Positions 26,052 through 35,621 of a DNA stretch of 64,000 nt are shown here, piece after piece. The notes beneath the pieces are model-generated. The model saw nothing but the letters and a program-made list of their open reading frames with translations. It had not been told where the DNA came from and did not search any database. The stretch's first letter is position 1, and the number at the start of each line of letters is the position of its first letter. A program made the position numbers and the translations under genes. Origin of the DNA: Pseudomonadota bacterium (GTDB taxonomy: Bacteria; Pseudomonadota; Gammaproteobacteria; Steroidobacterales; Steroidobacteraceae); assembly GCA_021792755.1 (NCBI GenBank), contig JAJYUA010000015.1, forward strand, positions 1 through 64,000. The letters are read 5' to 3'.

Positions 26052-28250
26052 TCAGCGCACATTGACCGTGCGACTTCCCTCGAATTTCATGATGTGGTAG
26101 TAGCCCTGCCAGCCGTTGTCGAGAAACGGCGGCGGCAGTGTCATCGTCGGGTCGTGCAGGTATCGGATGAAGTCGGTCACCAGTTTGCGCGTGTGGCGGA
26201 TGCCGACCAGCCATTCGCCCCGGTACCAGTGCTTCCATTTGCCGTATTCGGCCTGCTGCTCCATGCGCCGGATCTGGCGGAATGCGGGCAGCGTGCGGCG
26301 CGCCTCGGCGAGCGCCGCGACTTTCTCGCCATGGCGAAAGGCGCGCACTGCCCGGGCCACGCGGTACAGAATGCGCACACTGTCGCGGTTGATCGCGATC
26401 ATGGTCAGCATCTCGGCCTCGTAGTAGCGCCGGCGCGAGGGGGCGACCAGTGGCTCGGCCGCCAGCGCCGCTTGCCACACCGCAGTCCAGCGCGCGCGCG
26501 CCGGCCCGCAGAAGTCGATATCCCGACGCAGCGCGTGCGGCAGCCATTTCGGCCCCATGTGCATGAAGAAGGGCTTGTGCAGCCCCGCATCGATGATGCG
26601 AATCGGCGTCCACGTCGGGGTCTGACCGTCGAAGAAGTAGTAAGGCGGCTGCACCATCGCGCTGATCAAGAGATGCTGGGCCTGGTGCTGGAAGAACTCA
26701 TCGCCGTAGGACTCCCCGGCATCGGGCCGGCCGGCCGGCACGGGATCGAACGCCCGGAAGTACCGCTCATACACCCGGGCGAGCACATTGGCCGCGCGGG
26801 GGCCGAATTCCCGGCGCGCCCAGCGCCGGTAAAAGCCGCGGGCGCCGCCGGCAGGCACTGCGCCCCAGGCGGCATCCATCGCCGCCTCCGTGCTCATCGC
26901 CACCGGGCGAATGTTGCTCACGTTCAGCAGGAAATACGCCGTCGCGCGCGCCTTGATGTAACGGCCGAGCTGCGCATAGATCCGATGCACCGGGATCATC
27001 TCGGTCAAATGATTGGCGCTACCGTTGATCATCGCCACGTGGTAGTACACGCCCTCGCCGGGGGCGAGATCGCCATCGTCCTGCGGAATGCCGTAGCCGC
27101 TGTCGGCCCAGACGCGAATGACTGCCCGCGGGATCTTCAGGTCCCCTTCGTGCTCGAGCCGCGCGCCCTCCTGCCAGAAGTTGGTGACGAATTGCGCGTG
27201 CGGATGCACGGCGCGCACGATGCGCATTTCGGCGCCGATCGCCTTGCTGATCACCGCCCCGAGCCGCGCATCGTGGTCGCGGACGCTCGGGTCCAGGGCG
27301 GCGTAGGACTCATCCGACAGTCCGCGCAGTCCGACCTCCCAGAGAATCCTCTGGTGCGGATCGTATTCGGCCACTGCGTTGCGCCAGGCGTGCTCGAGGA
27401 TCTTCGGATGCGCCGTGAAGTTGTAGGGCACGTTCGGCGGCCAGCGCGCGACGTTCACCCCGAGCGGCATCGCGTGAGTCTGCGTGACGATCAGCCCGCG
27501 CTCGCCGGCGAGCTTGATGCGCGGATCGTCGGGGAAGATCCACGTGCCCGGAATGACCATGTTGCCCTTCAGGCGAAGGATGGTCTCGTAGATCTGGTTC
27601 ATCACCGCGAGCGATATGCCGGTGTGCTCGCCTTTTGGCGCCGGCGCCCAGCCCGTGAGCAGGTCCTCGTCGTTGATGAAGAACCCGCGATACTTGAAGC
27701 GCGGCGGCGGGAACACTCTCGCGAGCGAGGCCGGCAGGGCGATTCGCCGCCGCCGCGGCGGCGGCAAGCCGGTCCAGTGGTACATCGGGTCGACGCCGAG
27801 GTAGTCCTGCGAGAACTGATAGATCGCGTAGATCGTGCCGAGGACATCCGGGCCGGTGAGGACCAGCGCTCGCCCCGCCGGGCTCCAGGCGTCGCGTTCG
27901 ACGGAGATCGAAAAACTCTCCGGCCGGGTGGCGCCCGCCGGACGCATGCTGCGCGGGATCTCGGCTTCGGTCCCGATCATGAGCGTCACCGGCCCTGCGG
28001 CACCGCTCCGCGTGACGATGCGAGGGCTCGTGCCGAAGACCTTGCGCAGATCGTTGCGCAGATCGCTGGCGGCGAGGCGGATAGGCAGGGGCTCGCCGGG
28101 GCGCTCGAGGAGCGTGACACGTGAGCTGAGGACCAGCGGTTCGGAGGCGAGGGTCGCCCGCCCGGGGCTGGCGCAGAGCGTAGCGCTGGCCAGCATGGCA
28201 GTCAGAAGCAGCCCTCCGGCGCTACCGTAATGGATCGGTTTACGGCTCAT
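26052..28250 (-). CDS. secreted xylan alpha-1,2-glucuronidase, GH115
   Basis: A 732-residue glycoside hydrolase that removes (methyl)glucuronic acid from xylan. A signal peptide (LLLTAMLASATLCASPGRA) precedes a GH115 body: APLVL-like N-terminal domain with IRLAASDLRNDLRKVFG, the conserved FKYRGFFINDEDLLTGWAP (~150), LKGNMVIPGTWIFPDDP, the barrel segments FVTNFWQEGARLEHEG and VIRVWADSGYGIPQDD, and YYHVAMINGSANHLTE. The C-terminal region includes YYHIMKFEGSRTVNVR. ATG at 28,250 has GGAGG nine bases upstream. The length is slightly short of typical ~800-1,000-residue members, which carry an extra C-terminal module. With GH51 it points to glucuronoarabinoxylan use. Confidence 0.88.
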   Translation of the reverse strand: MSRKPIHYGSAGGLLLTAMLASATLCASPGRATLASEPLVLSSRVTLLERPGEPLPIRLAASDLRNDLRKVFGTSPRIVTRSGAAGPVTLMIGTEAEIPRSMRPAGATRPESFSISVERDAWSPAGRALVLTGPDVLGTIYAIYQFSQDYLGVDPMYHWTGLPPPRRRRIALPASLARVFPPPRFKYRGFFINDEDLLTGWAPAPKGEHTGISLAVMNQIYETILRLKGNMVIPGTWIFPDDPRIKLAGERGLIVTQTHAMPLGVNVARWPPNVPYNFTAHPKILEHAWRNAVAEYDPHQRILWEVGLRGLSDESYAALDPSVRDHDARLGAVISKAIGAEMRIVRAVHPHAQFVTNFWQEGARLEHEGDLKIPRAVIRVWADSGYGIPQDDGDLAPGEGVYYHVAMINGSANHLTEMIPVHRIYAQLGRYIKARATAYFLLNVSNIRPVAMSTEAAMDAAWGAVPAGGARGFYRRWARREFGPRAANVLARVYERYFRAFDPVPAGRPDAGESYGDEFFQHQAQHLLISAMVQPPYYFFDGQTPTWTPIRIIDAGLHKPFFMHMGPKWLPHALRRDIDFCGPARARWTAVWQAALAAEPLVAPSRRRYYEAEMLTMIAINRDSVRILYRVARAVRAFRHGEKVAALAEARRTLPAFRQIRRMEQQAEYGKWKHWYRGEWLVGIRHTRKLVTDFIRYLHDPTMTLPPPFLDNGWQGYYHIMKFEGSRTVNVR

Positions 28251-28400
28251 CGGCACTTGCCTCCTCAGGACGTGTGGATAGATCGCGTACGGCACGTCCT
28301 TGCCTGCGCGCCTTCGTAAGGTAGCGCTACCATATCCGCGCCGGCAAGCACTCGCGCCGCCGCGGGTCCAATCTGCGGCGTGAAGCGGCGTTGCGAGAGG

Positions 28401-31400
28401 CTAGTGCAATTGGAGCTTGAGCCGGATGCGGCCGTGCCAGGCTGCGCCCGATGCCTCGCTGGTGAGAAACACCCGGTTGGCGCTGAGGATGCCGTGCGCG
28501 AGCAGGGCATCCTGCACCCGCCTCGCCCGCGCCAGCCCCAGGGCGATAAGCGCCTCGCTCGAGGGGCGCACGGTGGCGCGAAGCTGCTCGCGCAGCCAAC
28601 GGATCTCGGCCTGTTGCCGCTCGTGCCGCGCAGTGCGCGCTGCCGGGTGGGGGCCGCCCGCCTTCGGCGCCGCGGCAGCGGCCGGCGCCGAGGGCAGATG
28701 CGCCGGATAAACGGGGCGTTTGTCGAGCTTCGCGCGGTAAAGCGCCGCCAGCAGGCGCCTTTGCTCTTTGAGGCTGAGCGCGCCGATACCGCCCGCCGGC
28801 GCGCGGTGAAGACGCGCAAGCGCGAGCGCATCGATCCGCTCATCCTCCAGCGCGAGCGCGTCTTCGGGGCCGGCAGCGCCGGCGGGAACGTCGACTTGCA
28901 GCGCGGGCCGTTCGGCGAGCGCGCGGGCAAGTGCGCAGAGGCTGGTGCCGGCGCCGTGCGTGAGCGCGGCCGAGCCCGGTGCGAACACGATGTATCGGGC
29001 CTGCTGGGCGCCGGCGAACAGCTTGCCGATGAGATCGAAGGGCGCGAGCGCGGCTTTCTCGAGCAGGTGCCGCAACATCATCCATACGACCGGCCAGATA
29101 TCGAAGCTGGGGTCATTGAGCGAGCCGCTCACCGGCAGATCGATGCGGATCACGCCGGCGCGGTTCTTCAGGAGCGCCGTCGCGAGCCGGATGGGCCAGG
29201 CCACGCGGTGCTTGCTGCCGCTCGGGCCGCCCCACTGCAACTGATCGACGACGATGTGATGATCGGCCCTGAGCTCGCGATTGACGATGCGGTAGTGGAA
29301 TCGCGTGCTGAGCGTGCCCTTGGCGATGGCGTAACCGGCATAGAAGTCGGAGTACGGGTCGAAGATGGGCAGCTGGATGTTGTCGAAGGCGACGTGAATG
29401 TCGGTGCTGCGGCCGAGGCCGTAGGGGTTGAATGTTCCTTTGACGCTCACGGGCGAGTATCGGTCGATCACCTGGCCGGCGAGGTCGATGTGTGCGATCG
29501 CCGTCCTGGAGGTCGATATATCGTCGATCGTGCCGTGCAGGTCATCGATCGGGGCGCGGAAGTGGGGTTTGATGGATTCGTCGGCGAAAGTGATCGTGCC
29601 GTTCTCGATGTCGAGGCGCCGCAGCAGTGCCGCAAACCTCGGCGCTCCCTTGCTGGACGGCGCGGCGTGCGCCGGGGAGGTTGGCGCAGGCGGCGCGCTC
29701 GCGTGCGTGCCCGGCGAAGCGAGTGCGGCGAGATTCAGCGTGCGGTTCGGGAGGATCTCGATGAGGCCGGTCGGCGCGGTGAGCCGCGCCAAGCCGATCA
29801 CGAGGTGTGCCGGGCGGTACTCGACCCCGGTCAAAGTCAAGTCGTGCCAGCCGAACAGCCCGGTGTTCGCGGCGCGATCGAGCAGCTGGACGTCGCGGGC
29901 ATCCATGCGGCCGCTGAGACGGACCAGCCTGCCCGCCGCGAGCTCGGCAAATGCGTGCACGCCGAGCTCTCCGGAGTGCAGCTTCACCAGCGGGGCGAGC
30001 GGCAGGTACGGGGCGAATGTCCTCAGCGACAGGGGCGCCAGGGAGACCCACAATGCCGCGTTTCGGCTGGCGGGCGTGACGCGGCCGTTCAGCGCCAGAT
30101 AGGCGCGGCCGACGCTGGCACGCACGCTGAATGGGACTGCGCGCCCGAGATCATTGCTCAGCGATGCCGCCGTGAGGGAGTGCAGCGTGATCGCAAGACG
30201 GACGGCCGGAAAGACCGTTTGGTCCTCGATCGTCGCCACGGCGTTGGTGAGGGCGAAATGGTCGAGCTCGATTTGCCATCCTGCGCGGTGAGAGCGGGCC
30301 GTTCCGCAGACGGAGGGGACCTGCCGGGGCGTGGGGGACGGCAGCAAGCGCATCAGGCTGATCCGCCCTCTCTTTGAGCGGCGCACGGACACCTTCAGGC
30401 CCGCGAGGGCGAGGAACGACACGGCAAGGCGGCGCTGTCCCTCATCGAGGCTGGCTCCCTTCAGGGCGAGCCGTGCGAGGCGCACGGTCTGGCCCGCAGC
30501 AGGACCTGTGCCGGTGAGTGTCACGCCGCGCAGGGTCAGGGCCGGAAGCGACCCGGAGGCCGGCCTGCCGCTTGCATACCGCAGCTCACCGGAGCTCGCC
30601 TCGATGCGGGCGATCCGCAGCGTGCCGCGAAGGTCCCTGCCGCGAAGGCCGAGGCCGGTCGCGGCAACATCCAGCGCCGATAAGTGGGTGGCGAGACCCC
30701 GCGCTCGGTATGCGACGGCATACTGGGTGCTGAGGCTCATCTCACCGGCGCTCAGCGTCATGGGCAGGCCGGACGGCAGAAATTGCGCGAGCGTGCCGGC
30801 CTCGAGCCCGCTGACCGAGACGGTCCCGTGTGAGGCGAAGGGCGACATCGACACCTGGCCTTGCCAGGCAAGGATCGCTCCATCGCTCTGCGCCTCGAGG
30901 ACGAACCGTCCGCCCGGGCGGCCCTGGGTGCGGAACTTGACGAGCCGCAAAGTGATGGGAGCGAGCGTGGTGCGGGCGGCAGGGCTGCGTCCGAGGTCGG
31001 TGAGGCTCAGCTTACCCTGGTTGATCTGAAGATCATCGATACGAAAGACGGGGGTGGGACTGGTGCTATGCCCGGACGGGGCGAGGAGTGCGGCAAGGTT
31101 GAGCTTTCCGTCCGGGTCGATCACCACGTGAACGGCGGGATGGTCCAGATCGAGCGCCGTGATGTGATAGCTGGACTCCAACGGCGACAGCGGCGAGATC
31201 CCGATGAACAATCGGCCAAGCGAGGCGAGCGGCTGGCCATGATCGCTCAGGCGGATATCGCGAACCGAGACCGTGAAGTGGATGGGATCGACCTCGATCG
31301 GTCCCAGGCCGAGAGACAGTCCGGAGTGCCGGCCGGCCCATCGGGCGGCCTCGGAGCGGATCAATCGCGGCGCGAGCACGTAGCCGGCCCAGAGGTACGC

Positions 31401-31478
31401 CAGAAAGATCAGCCCGATCACCGCCGTGCCAATGAACCACTTGCGTCCCGGCAGCCGGATCGGCGCTCGTGCTTGCAT
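28401..31478 (-). CDS. AsmA-like DUF748 envelope protein
   Basis: A 1,025-residue protein anchored by one N-terminal membrane helix (WFIGTAVIGLIFLAYLWAGY, ~14-33). The long periplasmic part is built of beta-rich repeats such as LGLGPIEVDPIHFTVSVRDI, VRDVQLLDRAAN-like segments and FDPYSDFYAGYAIAKGTLST, characteristic of DUF748/AsmA-type bridge proteins thought to carry lipids between membranes. The final ~150 residues resemble a domain seen at the end of DUF748 proteins (ALALARLHRAPAGGIGAL, QAEIRWLREQLR). The gene stands alone. The exact cargo is unknown. Confidence 0.78.
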   Translation of the reverse strand: MQARAPIRLPGRKWFIGTAVIGLIFLAYLWAGYVLAPRLIRSEAARWAGRHSGLSLGLGPIEVDPIHFTVSVRDIRLSDHGQPLASLGRLFIGISPLSPLESSYHITALDLDHPAVHVVIDPDGKLNLAALLAPSGHSTSPTPVFRIDDLQINQGKLSLTDLGRSPAARTTLAPITLRLVKFRTQGRPGGRFVLEAQSDGAILAWQGQVSMSPFASHGTVSVSGLEAGTLAQFLPSGLPMTLSAGEMSLSTQYAVAYRARGLATHLSALDVAATGLGLRGRDLRGTLRIARIEASSGELRYASGRPASGSLPALTLRGVTLTGTGPAAGQTVRLARLALKGASLDEGQRRLAVSFLALAGLKVSVRRSKRGRISLMRLLPSPTPRQVPSVCGTARSHRAGWQIELDHFALTNAVATIEDQTVFPAVRLAITLHSLTAASLSNDLGRAVPFSVRASVGRAYLALNGRVTPASRNAALWVSLAPLSLRTFAPYLPLAPLVKLHSGELGVHAFAELAAGRLVRLSGRMDARDVQLLDRAANTGLFGWHDLTLTGVEYRPAHLVIGLARLTAPTGLIEILPNRTLNLAALASPGTHASAPPAPTSPAHAAPSSKGAPRFAALLRRLDIENGTITFADESIKPHFRAPIDDLHGTIDDISTSRTAIAHIDLAGQVIDRYSPVSVKGTFNPYGLGRSTDIHVAFDNIQLPIFDPYSDFYAGYAIAKGTLSTRFHYRIVNRELRADHHIVVDQLQWGGPSGSKHRVAWPIRLATALLKNRAGVIRIDLPVSGSLNDPSFDIWPVVWMMLRHLLEKAALAPFDLIGKLFAGAQQARYIVFAPGSAALTHGAGTSLCALARALAERPALQVDVPAGAAGPEDALALEDERIDALALARLHRAPAGGIGALSLKEQRRLLAALYRAKLDKRPVYPAHLPSAPAAAAAPKAGGPHPAARTARHERQQAEIRWLREQLRATVRPSSEALIALGLARARRVQDALLAHGILSANRVFLTSEASGAAWHGRIRLKLQLH

Positions 31479-31719
31479 GCGATTGTGCCCTTGCCCCGCT
31501 CGTGGTCGGGCGGCGCGTCCTCGCGACCCCGCGCCCCCCGCGTTGCGTATACTGCAAGTTTGGCAATTGTATCATGCGCGACGAACAGACACGGCGAGGG
31601 GGCTGCGGCCCTGATGCGGCGCCGATCGGCCGCGCCGCGCACGGTGTGCGGCTCGAGGCCTGCCGCAAGCAAGACCGATTGGCCGATGCGGCGGCGCGCA
31701 GGGCAGCGGGCGTGCCCGC

Positions 31720-32313
31720 GTGATCGAGGCATTCCTCGCCAGCCTCTCGACCATCGGAATCGCCGAAATCGGCGATCGCACGCAGGTGCTTGCGCTGGTG
31801 CTCGCCGCGCGCCTGCGCCGGCCGTGGCCGATCCTGGCGGGAGTGTTCTGCGCCGCGCTCGCAAGCAACGTGATCGCGGCGCTCATCGGGGAGCGCATCG
31901 GGCATTTCCTCACCCCTGTGCGCCTGAATGCATTGGTCGGGGCGAGCCTGATCGTGATGGCGCTCTGGGAGCTCAGGAGCGAGGACGTGAACGTGAAGTC
32001 CGCCGCGGATTCGCGCGGCAGCGCGTTCTGGGCTGCATTCGCCAGCATCCTCGTCGCCGAGATAGGCGACAAGACTCAGATCGCCACCGTGGTGCTGGCC
32101 GCCGCCTATTCGAGCCTCATTGCGGTGATCGGCGGTGCCACTGCGGGGATGCTGCTCGCCTGCGCTCCGGCGGTATTTCTCGGCAAGACGCTCTCCGCAA
32201 GGGTGCCGCTCAAGGCGATTCACTATCTCGCCAGCGCCCTGTTTCTGGTGCTCGGCGTGGTCTTCCTGCTGCGGGCTTACCAGGCGTACCACGTCCCGGC
32301 TTTGGCCAGGTGA
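31720..32313 (+). CDS. UPF0016/GDT1-family cation exporter (Mn-type)
   Basis: A 197-residue inner-membrane protein with six predicted helices and the two signature motifs of the family, GIAEIGDRTQVLALVLAA (residues ~12-29) and LVAEIGDKTQIATVVLAA (~109-126), whose E-x-G-D-(K/R)-T residues bind the cation. Bacterial members such as MneA export manganese. The start is GTG at 31,720 without a strong ribosome site. The 240-bp leader contains GCAAGACC at 31,669-31,676, reminiscent of the 3' part of yybP-ykoY manganese riboswitches that often precede this family, but the rest of that fold is not convincing. Confidence 0.85.
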   Translation: MIEAFLASLSTIGIAEIGDRTQVLALVLAARLRRPWPILAGVFCAALASNVIAALIGERIGHFLTPVRLNALVGASLIVMALWELRSEDVNVKSAADSRGSAFWAAFASILVAEIGDKTQIATVVLAAAYSSLIAVIGGATAGMLLACAPAVFLGKTLSARVPLKAIHYLASALFLVLGVVFLLRAYQAYHVPALAR

Positions 32314-32332
32314 GCGCCGGTCTCAGAGGCAA

Positions 32333-33016
32333 TCAGGAGTTCGATCGACCGACCGCGAGCGCGAAGTGCACGCTCTGGATCCCCAGCGGGCCGCTGGCTA
32401 CGACGCTCAGGCCGGCGCCGTCGAGCAGAGCGAGGATCTCGTGCAATGGCAGGTTGCCGTGGCGATGGCGCAGCTGACGCCTCAACCCCTTCCGCCGCGA
32501 CTGCTCGGCAAAATCGACCACGAGGACGCGACCCCCGGGCTTCACGACCCGGCGCGCCTCGGCGGCAAGCTGCGCGCGCGCTTTCTTCGGCAGGTGATGC
32601 AGCATCAGGGTGCTGAGCACGACGTCGAAGAAGGCGTCGGGGTAGGGTAGCGCCTGGGCGGCAGCCCGCTGAAAGTCCGCCTCGACCCCGAGGCGCCGGG
32701 CCTTTTGCCGAGCCCACGAGATCATCTCCGCGGAAGCATCGACCCCGCAGACGAGCCCCGTGCTGCCTACGGCCTCCTTGGCCATGAGCGCCAACGAACC
32801 TGTGCCGCAGCCGATATCGAGGACAGTCTCGCCGGGACGAGGTCCGGCCAGGTCGAGCAATTGCCCGCGAAACGAGGGCTCGCGCCCGATGAGGGCCAGC
32901 TGCACGAAGAGCTCGTAGAGCCGCGGCCGGTGCAGCAGTACGCCTACGGCGCCCGCGGCGGTGTCGCCGCAGCGCATGGCTTGCGCAAAGGCATCGGCAG
33001 GGGCAGCTTCACTCAT
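32333..33016 (-). CDS. class I SAM-dependent methyltransferase
   Basis: A 227-residue UbiE/Methyltransf_11-like enzyme. SAM motif I is TVLDIGCGTGSLALMAK (~64-80), motif II the acidic GVDASAEMI (~91-99), then FDVVLSTLMLHHLP (motif III) and VVKPGGRVLVVDF (~160). The C-terminal part is short, and the substrate is not deducible. It is transcribed toward the UPF0016 gene (convergent) and divergently from the TetR gene with a 147-bp gap, so the TetR protein may regulate it. Confidence 0.8.
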   Translation of the reverse strand: MSEAAPADAFAQAMRCGDTAAGAVGVLLHRPRLYELFVQLALIGREPSFRGQLLDLAGPRPGETVLDIGCGTGSLALMAKEAVGSTGLVCGVDASAEMISWARQKARRLGVEADFQRAAAQALPYPDAFFDVVLSTLMLHHLPKKARAQLAAEARRVVKPGGRVLVVDFAEQSRRKGLRRQLRHRHGNLPLHEILALLDGAGLSVVASGPLGIQSVHFALAVGRSNS

Positions 33017-33162
33017 GGTCAGTCATCCGGAAATGGACATCTGTACGGCAGCGAGCGTACCCTTCCCCTCGCCGGCATCGAAGAACACAGGTCCGCGATG
33101 TATCCGCTACCGAACAGCCTGCGGCACTTTGTCCGGGTTGTCGCCCCGAGGGGAAGCGGCGC

Positions 33163-33807
33163 GTGAGCGCGCCATCGAACAAGGCCTGCAGTGTCGGGCC
33201 CGCAGCCGATCGGCGGGTCCGCCGTACGCGCTGCCTGCTGCACGAGGCGCTCTTCGGACTGATCGGCGAGAAGGATTACGATCGCATCTCGGTCAGTGAG
33301 ATCCTGGAGAGGGCCAACATCGGCCGCTCGACCTTCTATATGCACTTCCGCGACAAGGACGATTTGTTCGCGAGCGCGATCCAGGAGAAACTCGAGTCCA
33401 TGCGGGCGGCCGATCCGGCCTCCGGCAATCCGGTCGGACCGATCCTGGGATTCAGCAGGGCGGTGTTCGAGCACATCGACTCGAACCGCGCGGCGGGCGG
33501 CGCACGCATGGGCCGCCGCGGACGCGCCATTCTGCATGAGCATCTGCGGGCCGTGCTGGCGCGCTGGATCCGGGATGAGATGGCCCGGGCGAGTCGGATT
33601 CGGGCACTGACCCCCAGAGGGATTCCGACGGAGCTGGTGGCGCAGCACGTGGCCTCGACATTCGTGCTGGTGCTCGACTGGTGGGTCGACAGCGACTGTG
33701 CCTCATCGCCCGCCGAAGCGGATGCGCTGTTTCGGGCGCTGGTGCTGCCGGCACTGAGCGCCGCGCGGCTGCCGGTCGCGCAAGTGCATTCTGGCCGCGC
33801 CGGATAG
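33163..33807 (+). CDS. TetR-family transcription regulator
   Basis: A 214-residue repressor. The N-terminal TetR helix-turn-helix spans ~20-65: LLHEALFGLIGEKDYDRISV followed by SEILERANIGRSTFYMHFRD. The rest is the helical ligand-binding domain, typical in length. GTG at 33,163 has GAGGGG upstream. It is divergent from the methyltransferase gene, and the shared 147-bp region is the natural place for its operator, though I cannot mark a clear palindrome. Confidence 0.85.
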   Translation: MSAPSNKACSVGPAADRRVRRTRCLLHEALFGLIGEKDYDRISVSEILERANIGRSTFYMHFRDKDDLFASAIQEKLESMRAADPASGNPVGPILGFSRAVFEHIDSNRAAGGARMGRRGRAILHEHLRAVLARWIRDEMARASRIRALTPRGIPTELVAQHVASTFVLVLDWWVDSDCASSPAEADALFRALVLPALSAARLPVAQVHSGRAG

Positions 33808-33867
33808 AAACCGGCATCATGGCGGCATGCCGCCCGGTCTGCCGGGCAGGCGGGCGGAGGAACGAGC

Positions 33868-34479
33868 GTGCGCCGGTATCGTAAGATTGGCTTGGCTTTG
33901 GCAGTGGCGGCGCTCGGCTGGCCGTGGGTCCCGGCGGTGCCGAGGGCGCAGGCGGCGACCGCGCTCTCCCCGATGAGTGCCTTGCGCCAGTCCAGTTGGA
34001 TAGCGGAGGGGAGCGCGCATCCGCGCCACGTTATCTATGTGTTCATGGATGCCAATTGTCCGTACTGTCATTCGCTGTGGCTCGCGCTGAGGCCGTATTA
34101 CCGGAAGGGCCTGCAGGTGCGCGACATTCTGGTCGGAGTCATCTCAGCGAGCAGCCCGGGCAAGGCTGCGGCCATTTTCGACGCCTCCGATCCATCGGCC
34201 GCATTGCGATTGAACGAGCGGCGATGGGGCCACGGACCTGACCGCCGCGGAGGCATTGCGCCCGTAGCGCATCCCGGCCGCGGGGATTTGAGACGACTCG
34301 CATACAACCAAGTGCTGATGGAGGAATTCGGCCTGCAGGGAACGCCCGCTTTGGTGTTTGCCGACGGACAAGGCGAGGTATACGCGATCCGGGGGATGCC
34401 CGCGAAGGGCGAGCTCCCTGAGATCGTGCGGACCGCCGTGGTTCCCGGGCACGGTGCGCAAGCGAAAGGTCGAGGCTGA
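33868..34479 (+). CDS. periplasmic thioredoxin-fold protein, DsbG/DsbC-like
   Basis: A 203-residue exported protein. A signal peptide (KIGLALAVAALGWPWVP to RAQA) is followed by a thioredoxin-fold domain with the active site MDANCPYCHSLW (CPYC, residues ~65-76) and the cis-proline loop LQGTPALVFADG (~158). CPYC and the RLAYNQVLMEEFG helix resemble the catalytic domain of DsbG/DsbC isomerases, but the N-terminal dimerisation domain is missing, so it may act as a monomeric thiol oxidoreductase. GTG start at 33,868. Confidence 0.75.
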   Translation: MRRYRKIGLALAVAALGWPWVPAVPRAQAATALSPMSALRQSSWIAEGSAHPRHVIYVFMDANCPYCHSLWLALRPYYRKGLQVRDILVGVISASSPGKAAAIFDASDPSAALRLNERRWGHGPDRRGGIAPVAHPGRGDLRRLAYNQVLMEEFGLQGTPALVFADGQGEVYAIRGMPAKGELPEIVRTAVVPGHGAQAKGRG

Positions 34480-34616
34480 TCGAGGGGTGAACCGACCGCA
34501 AAGCCTTTCACGTGCGATCGGCGCGCGCGCCCGATGACGGGATGAGATGCGCATTTTCAATTCAATCGCGTGAACTGTAAGGTATGCGGTATCCGCGAGT
34601 TCCGGAGGCTCTTGAG

Positions 34617-35489
34617 ATGGCTGATTCCGAATATGTGCCGCCGAAGGTCTGGACCTGGAACAAGCCGAGCGGCGGACGGTTCGCCAGCATCAATCGCCCG
34701 ATTGCCGGGCCGACGCACGAGAAGGAGCTGCCGGTCGGCCGCCATCCGCTGCAGCTTTACTCCCTCGGCACGCCGAACGGGGTCAAGGTCACGATCATGC
34801 TGGAGGAGCTGCTCGCGCGCGGGCACGCCGGGGCCGAGTACGATGCCTGGCTGATCCGGATCGCGGACGGCGATCAGTTCGGCAGCGGCTTCGTCGCGGT
34901 GAATCCCAACTCCAAGATCCCGGCCATGGTCGATCGAAGCGGCCCGAAGCCGATCAGGGTGTTCGAGTCCGGCTCGATTCTGGTCTACCTCGCGGAGAAA
35001 TTCGGCGCTTTCCTGCCGACGCAAGCCTCGGCACGCGCGGAGTGCTTTTCGTGGCTGTTCTGGCAGGTGGGCAGCGCGCCTTATCTCGGCGGCGGATTTG
35101 GCCATTTCTACGTCTACGCGCCGGTGAAGATCGAATACGCCATCGAGCGGTTCGCCATGGAAGTGAAGCGTCAGCTCGATGTGCTCGACCGCCGTCTGGC
35201 GGAGAGCGAGTACGTCGCGGGCCCCGACTACACGATCGCGGACATGGCCATTTTCCCCTGGTACGGCGGGCTGGTGAAGGGATGGTCCTACGGCGCGGCC
35301 GAGTTCCTGAGCGTGCACGAGTATCGTCACGTACAGCGCTGGGCTGACCTGCTTCTCGAGCGGCCGGCCGTGCAGCGCGGGCGCATGGTGAATCGGATCG
35401 GCGGGGAGCCCTCGAGCCAGCTGCACGAGCGCCACGACGCGCGCGATTTCGAAACCAGGACGCAGGACAAGCTCTCGGCCGCGAAGTGA
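34617..35489 (+). CDS. yghU: glutathione-dependent disulfide-bond oxidoreductase, YghU-like GST
   Basis: A 290-residue glutathione transferase of the YghU/nu class. It has the extended N-terminus YVPPKVWTWNKPSGGRFASI typical of YghU, then the thioredoxin-like domain with LQLYSLGTPNGVKVTIMLEE and SKIPAMVDRSG, the ESGSILVYLAEKFG glutathione contact, and the helical domain with YTIADMAIFPWYGG. YghU has disulfide-bond reductase activity with two bound glutathiones. ATG at 34,617 follows GGAGG by eight bases. Confidence 0.88.
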   Translation: MADSEYVPPKVWTWNKPSGGRFASINRPIAGPTHEKELPVGRHPLQLYSLGTPNGVKVTIMLEELLARGHAGAEYDAWLIRIADGDQFGSGFVAVNPNSKIPAMVDRSGPKPIRVFESGSILVYLAEKFGAFLPTQASARAECFSWLFWQVGSAPYLGGGFGHFYVYAPVKIEYAIERFAMEVKRQLDVLDRRLAESEYVAGPDYTIADMAIFPWYGGLVKGWSYGAAEFLSVHEYRHVQRWADLLLERPAVQRGRMVNRIGGEPSSQLHERHDARDFETRTQDKLSAAK

Positions 35490-35621
35490 ATGACAGCCGA
35501 TTTGACGTCAGGGGGCGAGCGTGCCGCGGCCCATCGGCGGCCGCTTGCTCCCGGTCTCGGCTAAGATGCGCCTCGTGCCGCGCCATGTGCAGAAGCCGGC
35601 CCGTGATCCCGGCGGCCCTCC

